Positions 33,926-43,603 of a stretch of 64,000 nucleotides of DNA are shown piece by piece. Each line of letters starts with the position of its first letter. Position 1 is the stretch's first letter. Source of the stretch: Bifidobacterium sp. ESL0745 (GTDB lineage Bacteria; Actinomycetota; Actinomycetes; Actinomycetales; Bifidobacteriaceae); contig NZ_JAQTHX010000001.1 in NCBI RefSeq assembly GCF_029433335.1, positions 1,178,001 through 1,242,000 of the forward strand, read 5' to 3'. The position numbers and the translations under genes are program-made. The notes under the pieces are model-generated. The model was given only the letters and a program-made list of their open reading frames with translations, was not told where the DNA came from and ran no database searches.

Positions 33926-36010
33926 TCATCGCCTCCATGTTCCCGTCGTCTTGCCTTTGACAAATTGCGCATAACTGGGCACCGTACTTTCCGCGGGATA
34001 CTGCACACTCACGCGGCCTTCAACGATATACGGGGCATCGATAACGAGTTCGGGTCCGTTCTTCGGCATCTTCTTCGTTTCGGTGAACCACTGGTAGTCC
34101 TGGTCGTAGCCGTAGCCACTGCCGTAGCCGATACGTTGGTAGCTCATTCCGCCTATGCCGACCTGCATGTCGCGGCCGATGGCGACATAACCGCTGCCCA
34201 GCGATCTCGTGCCGATTTCACTGCCTGCATAGACCCCGTCCACAATGATCGCCCCGTCTGCGTTATCGATCTCGACCCTACTGCCATCGACTCTGGCATT
34301 GGATTCATGGCTCAGACCATACGAGCATCCTGCGGGCAAAGTGACAAATACCGTCGCTTGACTGTCCGTAAGCCTGATTGTTCCTGTGGGGCAGCTGGAC
34401 TGAACCGTGCTGCCGTCTTTCAACGTGACATCGTGGGTGCCGCGTGTTTTGGCGTAATCGCTGAAGTCGATGTTGACAGCGTCGTCATCGAGTCTGTGAC
34501 CTTTGATCGCGGTTCCCTGCTTGAGCCTTTTGAGCTGCTGATCGTCGCTGCCATCGATGGCCTTGAAGCCACTGACATTGACGTTGTGATAGGACACACT
34601 TTCCTGCTCAAGACCGGTCAGTACAGAGGAATAACCGATATCACCAACGATGAAGACCACCGCTACGAACGCGGCGATCCAGACCAAAGGGTGCAATCCA
34701 CCGGCACGATGCCCGGTCAGGCCGAGCACTGCAATGATTACACCGAGGAATATCAAAATCCCGCCAATCCAATACGTTCCGTACTGGAAAATCGTGCCCA
34801 TGAAGCCGCCGTTGTTGAAGCACTGTATCGCAACCAGCGCTCCGGACAAGAGGACGGCACCCAACGTAAGCAGGACGACCACAAATCCGGCAGGCTTGCG
34901 TCGCGTGCGCCTCTGCCCCCACGTTTTCGCTGCGACCTGAGCCGCACCTTGCCGGTAAGGCTGCGCCGGCTCGGCCATATAGGTGGGAGGAGCGGCGTAA
35001 GCCGGCGACGGTCCGGCGGCAAACGGCGAAGAAGGCTGCCCGTTAAAGCCGGGCACGTTCGGGCGTTCGTTACGTTGGTTGCATTGGCTACCCCCCGCAC
35101 TTGGAGAGCCGGCAGAATATACATGATTGCTATCACCGAAAGGGTGTGGCTCGGCATCATCACCAGAGCGATTCTGAGCCGTCGCGCCATCGCCGAAACT
35201 ATCGTGCCCTTCGGCGTCGCGTAATGCATTCGGTTTTACGCCTGACTCATTCTGATCCGCATCGGCATCAGCACCATCAAAACCGCTGTTCTGCTTCACA
35301 TTCTCCGGTTCGCGAAACGTCGCCTCATTGTTTCCTCGGGTTTGCTGGGTTCCAGCTTGCGGACCTCCTTGCGTTTGCTGCCAGGATTGCGGAACGTACG
35401 GCGCAGAATTCGCATTCCAATAAAACGTCGGGTTCACGTTGCCGGAAGGACTATAGGGCATCGATCCGGTCTGATATCGGCCTTGCGGCCGCTGAGCTTG
35501 ACCTTGATACTGACCTTGCTGCGGGTTATTCGTGTATGCGGCTCCGCGTTGCTGCTGCGCCTTGTTCGCGAGGCTGTTGACCATGACCAACAGCACCACC
35601 ACCGCGATAACAGCGAGCAACACGCCGATGCCGGGGAAACAAAACGCGATAACCATGAAAATAATCGGGCCGAGCAATGACCACTGCCAATGCCCGTAAA
35701 CCAGTTCCTCGCCGGAAATCCTGCCGTCACGGCAGTCCGGCAGCAGCACCCAGGCCGCCGCGTAAAACGCCGCGCCGAAACCGCAGACCAGCGTGGAGGC
35801 GGCGACGATGGCACGCACGAAAACAGGACTCAGCCCGTAACGTACTGCGATGCCGTCGCACACGCCAGCGATCCAACGGTTGTTGCCGCGCATCAGTCCG
35901 CTGCCACGAATCCACGCGAAAAAGCGGTCGACCTTGTCGTGCCGGGGCGGAACGGAATTGCTCATATCGTTCGGCTGTTGATAGCCGCTACCAAATGTGT
36001 TGTTGCTCAT
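33926..36010 (-). CDS. PspC/LiaF-like membrane protein
   Basis: 694 residues. An N-terminal PspC domain (about 35-95) contains NRWIAGVCDGIAVRYGLSPV. Two further helices lie near 110-150, and a Gln/Pro/Asn-rich linker spans about 155-360. Four helices follow near 375-470. The C-terminal 200 residues are a beta-rich domain (IGRDMQVGIG, then YIVEGRVSVQYP) like the output domain of LiaF/DUF4097 proteins. LiaF-type proteins hold a sensor kinase inactive until the envelope is damaged. The divergent neighbour is a PspC-histidine kinase, which fits this role. TGTAAT lies 6 nt before the ATG, so the start is probably leaderless. Confidence 0.75.
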   Translation of the reverse strand: MSNNTFGSGYQQPNDMSNSVPPRHDKVDRFFAWIRGSGLMRGNNRWIAGVCDGIAVRYGLSPVFVRAIVAASTLVCGFGAAFYAAAWVLLPDCRDGRISGEELVYGHWQWSLLGPIIFMVIAFCFPGIGVLLAVIAVVVLLVMVNSLANKAQQQRGAAYTNNPQQGQYQGQAQRPQGRYQTGSMPYSPSGNVNPTFYWNANSAPYVPQSWQQTQGGPQAGTQQTRGNNEATFREPENVKQNSGFDGADADADQNESGVKPNALRDAEGHDSFGDGATAQNRSGDDAEPHPFGDSNHVYSAGSPSAGGSQCNQRNERPNVPGFNGQPSSPFAAGPSPAYAAPPTYMAEPAQPYRQGAAQVAAKTWGQRRTRRKPAGFVVVLLTLGAVLLSGALVAIQCFNNGGFMGTIFQYGTYWIGGILIFLGVIIAVLGLTGHRAGGLHPLVWIAAFVAVVFIVGDIGYSSVLTGLEQESVSYHNVNVSGFKAIDGSDDQQLKRLKQGTAIKGHRLDDDAVNIDFSDYAKTRGTHDVTLKDGSTVQSSCPTGTIRLTDSQATVFVTLPAGCSYGLSHESNARVDGSRVEIDNADGAIIVDGVYAGSEIGTRSLGSGYVAIGRDMQVGIGGMSYQRIGYGSGYGYDQDYQWFTETKKMPKNGPELVIDAPYIVEGRVSVQYPAESTVPSYAQFVKGKTTGTWRR

Positions 36011-36123
36011 AGTTCCATTACAGCACCTGGAAACGCTCAGAAAGGTCAGGGAACACCCTGATTTAACCCTGATTTTTGCTTCGAACCCACCCTGAAATCC
36101 CCAAAATCATGCACAATGGAAGT
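36011..36123. promoter_or_regulatory. Divergent promoter region of the PspC module
   Basis: 113 bp between two outward-facing starts. CACAAT (36112-36117) lies 6 nt before the kinase ATG, and TGTAAT (36017-36022, minus strand) 6 nt before the PspC/LiaF ATG. Both look like -10 boxes of leaderless transcripts, so the kinase and its presumed brake could be co-regulated from here. Confidence 0.55.
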
Positions 36124-37680
36124 ATGAAGTCATCGAAGAACGCGCCAGACAACCGGCAATCGCCCCGAGCCCCGCGCAACCAGCCGACGTATGCTTGGCG
36201 ACAATATGCGCTGGCAAGCGGATTTCCGGTGACGCCGAAACAGCGCCTACCGTTGCTGCGTCCGAAGAAGAAGCGTGTCTTCTGTGGGGTGTGCCGCGGT
36301 TTGAGTCTGCATCTGGGAATACCCGTGGGTTGGATTCGGCTCGCTTTTGTGGCTGCATCATTCCTTTTCGGCGCCGGCATCGTGGCTTATATCTTTTTGT
36401 GGGCATTCGTTCCGGCCGGGGATCCGGTTACCGCGGAACAGGACAGGCGTGAAGCCGAGCAGAGGGCCGCGAACGCACCTTTGTCATACGGAAATACCGA
36501 CAATATCGCAAATGGACAATACGGGAACGTCGATAATCCTCCATATGACGATACCGCCAATAGCATCGGCACCGCCGATTCCTCCAATGTTCGACAACAA
36601 AAATCCCGGCCTCCTTCGTCGTCTTCCGCCGCAAACGGCACAGCAGGCACGAACGCAACAGACAACGGCGAAACAGGCAGCGGCCCCGAAAACCTCGCAC
36701 AGGCTTTCAAGAGCGCTTCGAAACCTTCGATCATCGCTCTCGTCGGCATCACGCTCATTGCCCTGGCCGTGGTTCTGGAAACCAGCCCGCTGCCTGGCGA
36801 TCTCACGTTCGGCATCTTCATGGCGATTTGCGGGCTCGGGGTGTCTTGGATCCGCTTCAACGCGCCTGATGGCCAGATACGGTACCTGCTTATCGGCGTG
36901 GTGCTGATGGCGGTGGGCTACTTCATTTGCGCCGATTCACATACATTCAGCGACCACCTGCCCTTTTCGGCCGCAATCGCCGGCCTAGCGCTACTCGCCG
37001 GAGTGGCATTGGCCATCATTCCGCTCGCCAACCGGTTCATCCATGAACTGAGCCACGAGCACGCACTGAAGGAACGCGAAGAGGAACGCGCCGACATGAC
37101 CGCCCACCTGCACGACGGTGTGCTGCAGACGCTTGCGCTTATCCAGCTGCACAGCAACGAACCCAAAACCGTATTCACGCTGGCACGCAAGCAGGAACGC
37201 GAGTTGCGCCGGTGGCTGTATCAGGAACGGATACCATCCGATAGGTCGGTAAGCAGCGGGCTCAAAGACATCGCGGCACGCATTGAAGACCAGTTCGGCG
37301 AGGCCATCGACGTGGTGACCGTCGGCGACACGCAACCCAGCGCCCAGACCGATGCGCTGCTCAATGCCAGCGAACAGGCCATGTTGAACGCCGCGCAGCA
37401 TGGCGCGGAGCCGATTTCGGTCTATTGCGAGGTCGGGGACGCACAGGCCGAGGTCTTCGTACGCGACCACGGCGACGGCTTCGACCAGGACGCGATTCCG
37501 CCGGACAGACTCGGCATCCGCCAATCCATCATCGGCCGTATCGAGCGTCGCGGCGGCAGCGTCAACATCGTCTCGCGCCCGAATTGGGGCACGGAAGTCC
37601 ACATGACCATGCCGATCCCGAAGGAAAACGGCAGCACTGAGGACACCATGGGAGAGACACAAACGGAAACAATAAAATGA
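36124..37680 (+). CDS. PspC-domain sensor histidine kinase
   Basis: 518 residues. A PspC domain (about 42-100) holds KKRVFCGVCRGLSLHLGIPV and one helix. A polar linker follows, then four helices (about 200-300) and a kinase of the HisKA_3/NarL type. The phosphoacceptor is His329 in TAHLHDGVLQTLALIQ. The ATP-binding N box is NASEQAMLNAAQHG and a G box is DHGDGFD. It would phosphorylate the LuxR-type regulator encoded 107 bp downstream. The combination of PspC sensor and LiaF-like partner suggests sensing of membrane or wall stress. Confidence 0.88.
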   Translation: MKSSKNAPDNRQSPRAPRNQPTYAWRQYALASGFPVTPKQRLPLLRPKKKRVFCGVCRGLSLHLGIPVGWIRLAFVAASFLFGAGIVAYIFLWAFVPAGDPVTAEQDRREAEQRAANAPLSYGNTDNIANGQYGNVDNPPYDDTANSIGTADSSNVRQQKSRPPSSSSAANGTAGTNATDNGETGSGPENLAQAFKSASKPSIIALVGITLIALAVVLETSPLPGDLTFGIFMAICGLGVSWIRFNAPDGQIRYLLIGVVLMAVGYFICADSHTFSDHLPFSAAIAGLALLAGVALAIIPLANRFIHELSHEHALKEREEERADMTAHLHDGVLQTLALIQLHSNEPKTVFTLARKQERELRRWLYQERIPSDRSVSSGLKDIAARIEDQFGEAIDVVTVGDTQPSAQTDALLNASEQAMLNAAQHGAEPISVYCEVGDAQAEVFVRDHGDGFDQDAIPPDRLGIRQSIIGRIERRGGSVNIVSRPNWGTEVHMTMPIPKENGSTEDTMGETQTETIK

Positions 37681-37787
37681 TGAACGACAAAATCCGAAAA
37701 CGAATCATCGTAAATACTTGAGTATTGAACAAAAGTAATAACCAAGATTGGCAACAACGCCGATAGAATAATGACGATGAGGAAAAC

Positions 37788-38525
37788 ATGAACGGTGACA
37801 ATTCGAACGAGATTACGACTGGCAAAAGTGAAATGGCCGGCAACGACGCTCAACGCAACAACGAATCAGACACCAATCACCACGCCATTCGTGTGGCTGT
37901 GGTCGACGACCACGAGATGTTCCGTGCCGGCGTCATCGCAACATTGAGCCCTCATTTCACCATCGTCGGACAGGCGCCAGATGTCGAAGGCTCGGTGGCG
38001 ATGATTGCCAGCACCTTGCCGGACGTGGTGCTGCTCGACGTTCACGTGCCAGGCGGCGAAGGCGGAGGCGGCGCGGAAATACTGCTCAAATCGCATCCGC
38101 TTTCCCCAAATTCCGCATTTCTGGCACTGTCCGTTTCCGATTCGCCGAAGGACGTCGGCGCGGTGATTCGCGCGGGTGCACGCGGCTACGTCACCAAAAC
38201 CATCAGCGGTGACGATCTGATTTCCTCGATCATTCAGGTCTATGAAGGCTATGCCGTTTTCTCACCGAAACTGGCCGGATTCGTGCTCTCCACCTTCCAA
38301 GGCGCGGGAGCGGCGGAACATGACGACGAACTCGACAAGCTTTCCCATCGCGAGCAGGAGGTCATGCGCCTCATCGCCCGCGGCTACACCTACAAGGAGA
38401 TTGCCGCGGAACTGTTCATCTCCGTCAAGACGGTGGAGACCCACGTCAGCGCGGTCTTGAAAAAGCTCCAGCTTTCCAACCGCACCGAGCTGACGCGTTG
38501 GGCCGCCGACCGACAGATTGTGTGA
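37788..38525 (+). CDS. LuxR-family response regulator
   Basis: 245 residues. The receiver domain (about 34-155) has the acidic pocket VVDDHEMFRAG and the phosphoacceptor Asp84 in VVLLDVHVPG. The C-terminal LuxR HTH (about 180-240) contains LSHREQEVMRLIARGYTYKE and KTVETHVSAVLKKL. GAGG lies before the ATG. It is the partner of the PspC kinase and probably controls this locus and other envelope genes. A 30-residue polar extension precedes the receiver. Confidence 0.92.
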   Translation: MNGDNSNEITTGKSEMAGNDAQRNNESDTNHHAIRVAVVDDHEMFRAGVIATLSPHFTIVGQAPDVEGSVAMIASTLPDVVLLDVHVPGGEGGGGAEILLKSHPLSPNSAFLALSVSDSPKDVGAVIRAGARGYVTKTISGDDLISSIIQVYEGYAVFSPKLAGFVLSTFQGAGAAEHDDELDKLSHREQEVMRLIARGYTYKEIAAELFISVKTVETHVSAVLKKLQLSNRTELTRWAADRQIV

Positions 38526-38640
38526 AGACGAACCTATTGCGGCTTAATTCGCCACATTAAACCTCTCGCACTCCACACAATTTGTCGACGTATCCGTCTT
38601 ATCCCAAAAGATAACGGTTTTGCCGGATTCCAATTCACCT

Positions 38641-38657
38641 AATCCTGAATCAGGATT
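38641..38657 (-). terminator. Short hairpin before the P-type ATPase stop
   Basis: AATCCTGA-A-TCAGGATT, an 8-bp perfect stem in the gap between convergent genes. No clear T run on either side. Confidence 0.35.
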
Positions 38658-38669
38658 ACCTGCTTGTTT

Positions 38670-41600
38670 TTACTTCTTGCTTCTGGCTTTTTTGGCATCC
38701 ACGAAGCGCAAGATGAACTTGTAGACTTCCGAAACCACCAAGACGGCCAGCGAAAGACCGATGCATTCCAGCCATTCCAACGGCGTCAGCGGCACGGTAC
38801 CGAAGGGGACATTGAGGAACGGCACATAGACCACCACCAATTGCAATACAATCGAAAGGCCGATCGCGCCCCACAGCCACTTGTTGGAGAACAGGCCCTT
38901 GAAGACGCTTTGCGTGTGCGAGCGCGAGCACAATGCGTTGATCATCTGGGCAAAGACGAGGATGGTGAAGCCCATGGTCCGCGCCTGCGTCATCTGCGAG
39001 GTGTGGCCGCCGCCGAGCGAGCGGTCGGTGAAGAGGCCTCCCGCAAGGTGCATGTCCATACCAATCAGGGTGACCAGCGCCATCGTGATGCCGATGACGA
39101 TAATGTCCATCCACATCGCGCCGTCGATCACGCGATCGGTGGGTTTGCGCGGACATCTGCCCATCACGTCCTCCTCGCTCGGGTCCACACCCATTGCCAA
39201 GGCGGGTGCCGCATCGGTCAGGAGGTTGATCCACAGAAGCTGGGTGGCCAGAAGCGGGACGGTAACGCCCGTGGATCCGGGCTGCGTGATGCCCAGGAAT
39301 CCGGCCAGCACCACGCCGCCGAACACGGTGAACACCTCGCCCATGTTGGAGCTCAGGAGGTAGCGCAGGAACTTACGGATGTTGTCGAAAATGCCGCGCC
39401 CCTCGCGCACCGCGTCGACGATGGTGGAGAAGTTGTCGTCGGCAAGGATCATCTTGGCCGATTCCTTGGTGACCTCGGTGCCGGTGATGCCCATCGCCAC
39501 GCCGATATCGGCCGCTTTGACGGCCGGAGCATCGTTGACGCCGTCGCCGGTCATGGCCACGATGTTGTCGTGACGCTGCAAGGACTTGACAATTTTCAGC
39601 TTGTGCTCCGGAGCCACGCGCGCGAAGACGCTGGTCGTGGCCACAGCCTCGTCAAAAGCCTTGCCATCGTCGTCGCGGGCGAGCAATTCGTCAAGTTGCG
39701 GGCCGCTCAGGGTCTTGGGCATATTCGATGCGACATTGGAAATACCGACTTCTGACTTATGCTCGGCTACACCGTGTTGAAGTATGCCAGTATTTGTCGT
39801 TTCTGCCGCTTTGGTTTCAATAGCAGCATTCATACCGGCCTTTTGCGCAGATTTGGATACGGCCATATCCGAAGATTGCGACGAACCGACGGAATCGGCC
39901 ACACCCAAGTCCTCGGCGATGCGAGCCGCGGTCAGCGGATGGTCTCCCGTAATCATAATGGTGCGAATGCCGGCACGGTGCGCCTGCGCGACACTGTCAC
40001 GAACCTCGGTACGGGGCGGGTCGATGATGCCGACCGTTCCAGCCCAGATCAGGTCGGATTCGACCGCATCCTGCTGGGCCTCCAGATCGCCGTCGTCAAG
40101 GCCATCGTCGAAGCCGTCGATATTGCTCAGGCTGTCGGTTCCCAATGGCCGGTAAGCCTGACCCAGCGTGCGGAAGGCCTGCGAAGACAGACGTTCCACG
40201 TCATTCAAAATGCGTTCGCGATCCTGCTTGATCAACGGACGTACGTCGGCACCGTCAACAATCCGCGTGCAATGGCCGAGCAACACGTCAGGAGCACCTT
40301 TGGCAAACACGGAAAGGTTGCCGTCCCGCGCATCGGTGGCCACCACCGACATCATCTTGCGTTCGGAGGTGAAGGGGAACTCCATCTCACGATGGAAGTC
40401 GGCGGCACGGCGTTGCAGACCGGCCTTGCGTCCGGCGACGATCAGTGAGACCTCCGTCGGGTCACCGACGGCCTCCCAACGGTTCTGATCGTTCTGATCG
40501 CTTTGTCCGCTATTTTCGGCTGCGGACTTCGTATCGTTGAGTTCACCATCATTGGCGAGCACGCCAGCCAATAGAAGGATCTCGATCTCGGCATGTTGGG
40601 TATCACTAATGCGTTCGGAAGATGCGACATCATTCATCGACTTAGTTGCTGCGGCATCGCCAGCATCAATATCTTCAACATCCTCTTCATCATTGGTTGT
40701 AATACCAACAATCTCACCATACGGAGCGTAACCTGTCCCGGTAATCTTGGCCTCACCGCTGGGCGTGACCACAAGTTCCACGGTCATCTCGTTACGGGTC
40801 AGCGTGCCCGTCTTGTCCGAACAGATGACCGAAGCAGAACCCAACGTCTCGACCGACGAAAGTTTCTTGACGATGGCATGGTGCTTGGCCATGCGCTGCA
40901 CACCAAGCGCCAGCACCACCGTCATGATGGCGGCAAGCCCTTCCGGTACGGCAGCGACGGCAAGCGAGACCGCAAGCAGCAGCGAGTCGATGACGTCCTG
41001 CGCGCTATGGAAGCCCTCCATCACGGCGAGCGCGATGATGACCACGACGGCGATGGCGCAAACTGCAAGGCCGAGAATCTTCGAGACGTTGTCCATCTCG
41101 TTTTCCAGCGGTGTCTTGCCTTCGTCCGAAGCGGAAAGCATGTCGGCGATCTTGCCGACCTGCGTGTCCATGCCTGTGGCGGTCACTACGGCCCGACCGG
41201 CACCCTGCGTAATGGCGGTGCCGTTGAACACCATGTTGGTCCGGTCGCCGAGCGCCTTGGCCTCGTCAAGTTTTCCGGCCTGTTTGGCGACGGGAACCGA
41301 TTCGCCGGTCAAGCTCGCTTCAGCCGCACGCAAGGAGGCCGAGAAGACCAGTCTGGCATCGGCACCAACCGCGTCACCTTCGCTAAGTACAAGAACATCA
41401 CCGGGCACCAATTGTGCGGTATCGATACGCTGCACCTGACCATCACGCAGCACCGTGGATTGCGGCGCAGTCATCTTGGCGAGCGCCTCAACGGCCTGTT
41501 GGGCACGCGCGTCCTGAACGTAACCGATGACGGCGTTGACGATGAGAATGAGCACAATGACGATGGCATCGAACGGCAGCGCTTCCCCGCCTTCGGCTCC

Positions 41601-41957
41601 GGGGTGCGGCATCGCCTTTTCCACTCCCCACGCGATCACCGAAATGACCGTCGCCGCCAACAGCAGGTAGACCAGCGGATCCTGGAATTGTTCAAGGAAT
41701 TTCTTCCATTTCGGCACCGGCGGTGCGGCCTTGAGTTTGTTCGCACCGAAATGTTCCAGACGGCGTTCGGCTTCCTGCGAGCTCAGGCCCGTTTCGAGAT
41801 CGACGTCAAGCGCTTTGGCGACGTCATCAGCGGTTTTGAGCGACGGATCGCCGTCGAAAATCTGCTGTGTCTTGTTTAATTTATTTGATATACCCTGGCC
41901 GTCAAGCTCCGTGCTTGAGGCTGTTTTTGGGATGCGATCAGTCGAAGGACCAACCAT
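38670..41957 (-). CDS. Calcium-type P-type ATPase (PMR1/SERCA-like)
   Basis: 1095 residues. The N-terminal cation ATPase domain (about 40-110) contains GLSSQEAERRLEHFGANKL. TGESVPV is the actuator loop, VAAVPEGLAAIMTVVLALG the ion-binding helix 4, and DKTGTLTRNEM the phosphorylation site. MTGDGVNDAPAVKAADIGVAMG is the hinge, followed by the C-terminal six-helix block. This class pumps Ca2+ (or Mn2+) out of the cytoplasm. The nucleotide-binding part has two low-complexity acidic inserts, making the protein longer than the usual 900. The ATG at 41957 follows GAGGGGA. Confidence 0.9.
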   Translation of the reverse strand: MVGPSTDRIPKTASSTELDGQGISNKLNKTQQIFDGDPSLKTADDVAKALDVDLETGLSSQEAERRLEHFGANKLKAAPPVPKWKKFLEQFQDPLVYLLLAATVISVIAWGVEKAMPHPGAEGGEALPFDAIVIVLILIVNAVIGYVQDARAQQAVEALAKMTAPQSTVLRDGQVQRIDTAQLVPGDVLVLSEGDAVGADARLVFSASLRAAEASLTGESVPVAKQAGKLDEAKALGDRTNMVFNGTAITQGAGRAVVTATGMDTQVGKIADMLSASDEGKTPLENEMDNVSKILGLAVCAIAVVVIIALAVMEGFHSAQDVIDSLLLAVSLAVAAVPEGLAAIMTVVLALGVQRMAKHHAIVKKLSSVETLGSASVICSDKTGTLTRNEMTVELVVTPSGEAKITGTGYAPYGEIVGITTNDEEDVEDIDAGDAAATKSMNDVASSERISDTQHAEIEILLLAGVLANDGELNDTKSAAENSGQSDQNDQNRWEAVGDPTEVSLIVAGRKAGLQRRAADFHREMEFPFTSERKMMSVVATDARDGNLSVFAKGAPDVLLGHCTRIVDGADVRPLIKQDRERILNDVERLSSQAFRTLGQAYRPLGTDSLSNIDGFDDGLDDGDLEAQQDAVESDLIWAGTVGIIDPPRTEVRDSVAQAHRAGIRTIMITGDHPLTAARIAEDLGVADSVGSSQSSDMAVSKSAQKAGMNAAIETKAAETTNTGILQHGVAEHKSEVGISNVASNMPKTLSGPQLDELLARDDDGKAFDEAVATTSVFARVAPEHKLKIVKSLQRHDNIVAMTGDGVNDAPAVKAADIGVAMGITGTEVTKESAKMILADDNFSTIVDAVREGRGIFDNIRKFLRYLLSSNMGEVFTVFGGVVLAGFLGITQPGSTGVTVPLLATQLLWINLLTDAAPALAMGVDPSEEDVMGRCPRKPTDRVIDGAMWMDIIVIGITMALVTLIGMDMHLAGGLFTDRSLGGGHTSQMTQARTMGFTILVFAQMINALCSRSHTQSVFKGLFSNKWLWGAIGLSIVLQLVVVYVPFLNVPFGTVPLTPLEWLECIGLSLAVLVVSEVYKFILRFVDAKKARSKK

Positions 41958-42114
41958 GGTGTTCCCCTCGTTAGCCGCGGAGTAGTCAACCGGACGATGG
42001 TTTCAGATACCTGGTCGCACCGGCTGCGCGGTTATGTGCATGAACGTGTTTATTCTTTCACAGGGGTCTCTACATTCAGCTGAGAACCGCAATCACAGGC
42101 TTTATCGAAATTAA

Positions 42115-42723
42115 TCACAAACTTTTGCGCAGGTTATCGGTATCCTTGAACGCCACAGCATTCAGACCCATGCCGGACAAGGCTTTGACGATTCGCGCAT
42201 CTTTATATACGAATAATGCACTTTCCGGATCGATACCGAAATCACGAATGGCACCACGGACGAATAACGGATCAGGCAGACGAAGACGGCCGACGGAAGA
42301 AGCACGGAAATCCCGAAACTTCGAGAGCTCAGAGAATCGGCCTTGTGCCAAACGAACGTGTTTCGCAGTGGTGTTGTCCAGTCCCCAAAGTCGCACACCG
42401 GCTTTGTCCAATTCGCCCAGCAACTCCGCCATTCCCGGCATCATACCGATGAACCCGTCCTCTTCGTGTTCAAGATACATTTTGAGTACCCAAGCGATGG
42501 CTGGCCCATGGTGCTTTTCATACGAGTTCAACACTCGTTCCTCGCTCCACCCGCTTCCGAGCATCGCCAGGTAAAACTCCATCCCCCACTCGTCACTAGG
42601 GTCGAACATCATGCCGGCGATGCCCTCCGGATACTGCCCGGTAATCGGCCGCCGCCCGTCCCATTCAACGAGCACCCCATCGAGCCCAAAAACCACGTCG
42701 GTTACTGCCGTTTCCAAGGTCAA
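42115..42723 (-). CDS. HAD-like protein that lacks catalytic acids
   Basis: 202 residues with the layout of small HAD phosphatases (epoxide hydrolase/beta-PGM type). Motif I reads VVFGLDGVLVEWD: the nucleophile aspartate is replaced by Gly13, although the second aspartate (Asp15) is kept. Motif IV reads FVYKDARI, where Lys stands for one acid. This suggests a protein that binds but does not hydrolyse a phosphate ester, or one in decay. The start is TTG at 42723 with AAAGG 4 nt upstream. It stands alone. Confidence 0.6.
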   Translation of the reverse strand: MTLETAVTDVVFGLDGVLVEWDGRRPITGQYPEGIAGMMFDPSDEWGMEFYLAMLGSGWSEERVLNSYEKHHGPAIAWVLKMYLEHEEDGFIGMMPGMAELLGELDKAGVRLWGLDNTTAKHVRLAQGRFSELSKFRDFRASSVGRLRLPDPLFVRGAIRDFGIDPESALFVYKDARIVKALSGMGLNAVAFKDTDNLRKSL

Positions 42724-42925
42724 CGCACCTTTCCCGTAACATCCGTCGAATTTCTCACTTCAACAATCTTATAGACGATTCAACAACAGGAGACGATAAA
42801 TCTTTAAATGAAGATAGACTCCGCTAATTCAAAATTCATATTTATCAAAGCAATTAAACCGAAATCAAAGTACATGTTCTCATCATGGGAGCATCGCCCG
42901 AAACTGGGACAACGCTGAGAAAGGA

Positions 42926-42956
42926 GGCCTGCTCAGCGCAACCGAACAGGCCCTTT
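42926..42956 (-). terminator. Terminator of the small membrane protein gene
   Basis: GGCCTG (42926-42931) and CAGGCC (42947-42952); flanking AAAGG/CCTTT extend the stem. On the minus strand TCCTTTCT follows. Confidence 0.55.
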
Positions 42957-42958
42957 AC

Positions 42959-43132
42959 CTAGCAGAGACTATGCCTACTGCGGTAGTCCATCACGAGCAA
43001 GTAGCCGATAATGGCGACAAGCATGACGTCGATGATGACGCTGTCCGCCTTAGCTATCAAGGCAGCGACGATCGCCACGATGGACTCCTTCAAATAGTTG
43101 TCACCACTAGATCCTTTCTTCCTATTGGGCAT
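42959..43132 (-). CDS. Small membrane protein
   Basis: 57 residues: a basic start (MPNRKKGSSGD), then about 33 hydrophobic residues in two helices separated by KADS (SIVAIVAALIA and VIIDVMLVAIIGYLLV), and a basic end. AAGGA lies 8 nt before the ATG at 43132, and a terminator lies just after the stop. Longer in-frame starts to 43255 look non-coding. I do not recognise it; holin-like or toxin-like peptides have this size and shape, but nothing here proves either. Confidence 0.5.
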   Translation of the reverse strand: MPNRKKGSSGDNYLKESIVAIVAALIAKADSVIIDVMLVAIIGYLLVMDYRSRHSLC

Positions 43133-43476
43133 AACACCCATCCTTGTTTGGCCGCGCCACGGGTGACGCAGCGACGGCACACGAACCGGGCAGCCCGCGC
43201 GATCGCCGCAAACTTCCATCACGAAGATTTTGGCGATAGATTCATTGTATCGCAAAGATGAATCTCTGAGGATGCGTTATACTAGTTCATGTCGGGTGAC
43301 TCCATCACCCGTTCGCATCATAAAGTCGGGCAAATAAGCTTTAGCGGACGGCGTCACACGACAGGGCGTATCTTTTGCGTCCTCCTTGTTTGAGCCGCGG
43401 GCTGGGGTCGAATCAATCGGCTACCAGCCCAACGGCTGATTTCCTTGAGAACTTGTTTTCAATTTACTTTCCGGCA
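43133..43476. other. Intergenic region between the small membrane protein and tRNA-Ser
   Basis: About 340 bp. A -10-like TATACT lies near 43278 on the plus strand, and GGGCTGG...CCAGCCC forms a hairpin near 43398-43431. A short plus-strand RNA is possible but not supported otherwise. Confidence 0.35.
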
Positions 43477-43510
43477 AAACAAAAGGGTTCCGAGCACATG
43501 CCCGAAACCC
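43477..43510 (-). terminator. Terminator of tRNA-Ser
   Basis: Arms GGGTTCCGAGC (43485-43495) and GCCCGAAACCC (43500-43510) pair with one mismatch; TTTTGTTTTG follows on the minus strand. Confidence 0.75.
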
Positions 43511-43518
43511 CCCATTTG

Positions 43519-43603
43519 CGGACAGGGCGAGATTCGAACTCGCGGAGGATTGCTCCTCAACGGTTTTCAAGACCGTCTCTTTCGACCGCTCAGACACCTG
43601 TCC
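43519..43603 (-). tRNA. tRNA-Ser (anticodon TGA)
   Basis: Acceptor GGACAGG pairs with CCTGTCC. The anticodon loop is CTTGAAA. A long variable arm (GAGGAGCAATCCTC) and T-loop GTTCGAATC are seen. CCA is not encoded. It lies 235 bp from serS. Confidence 0.95.

Noticed and set aside
38664..39755. Plus-strand open frame of 363 codons opposite the P-type ATPase
   Set aside because: Shadow of conserved ATPase sequence; no start signal and no homology recognised.
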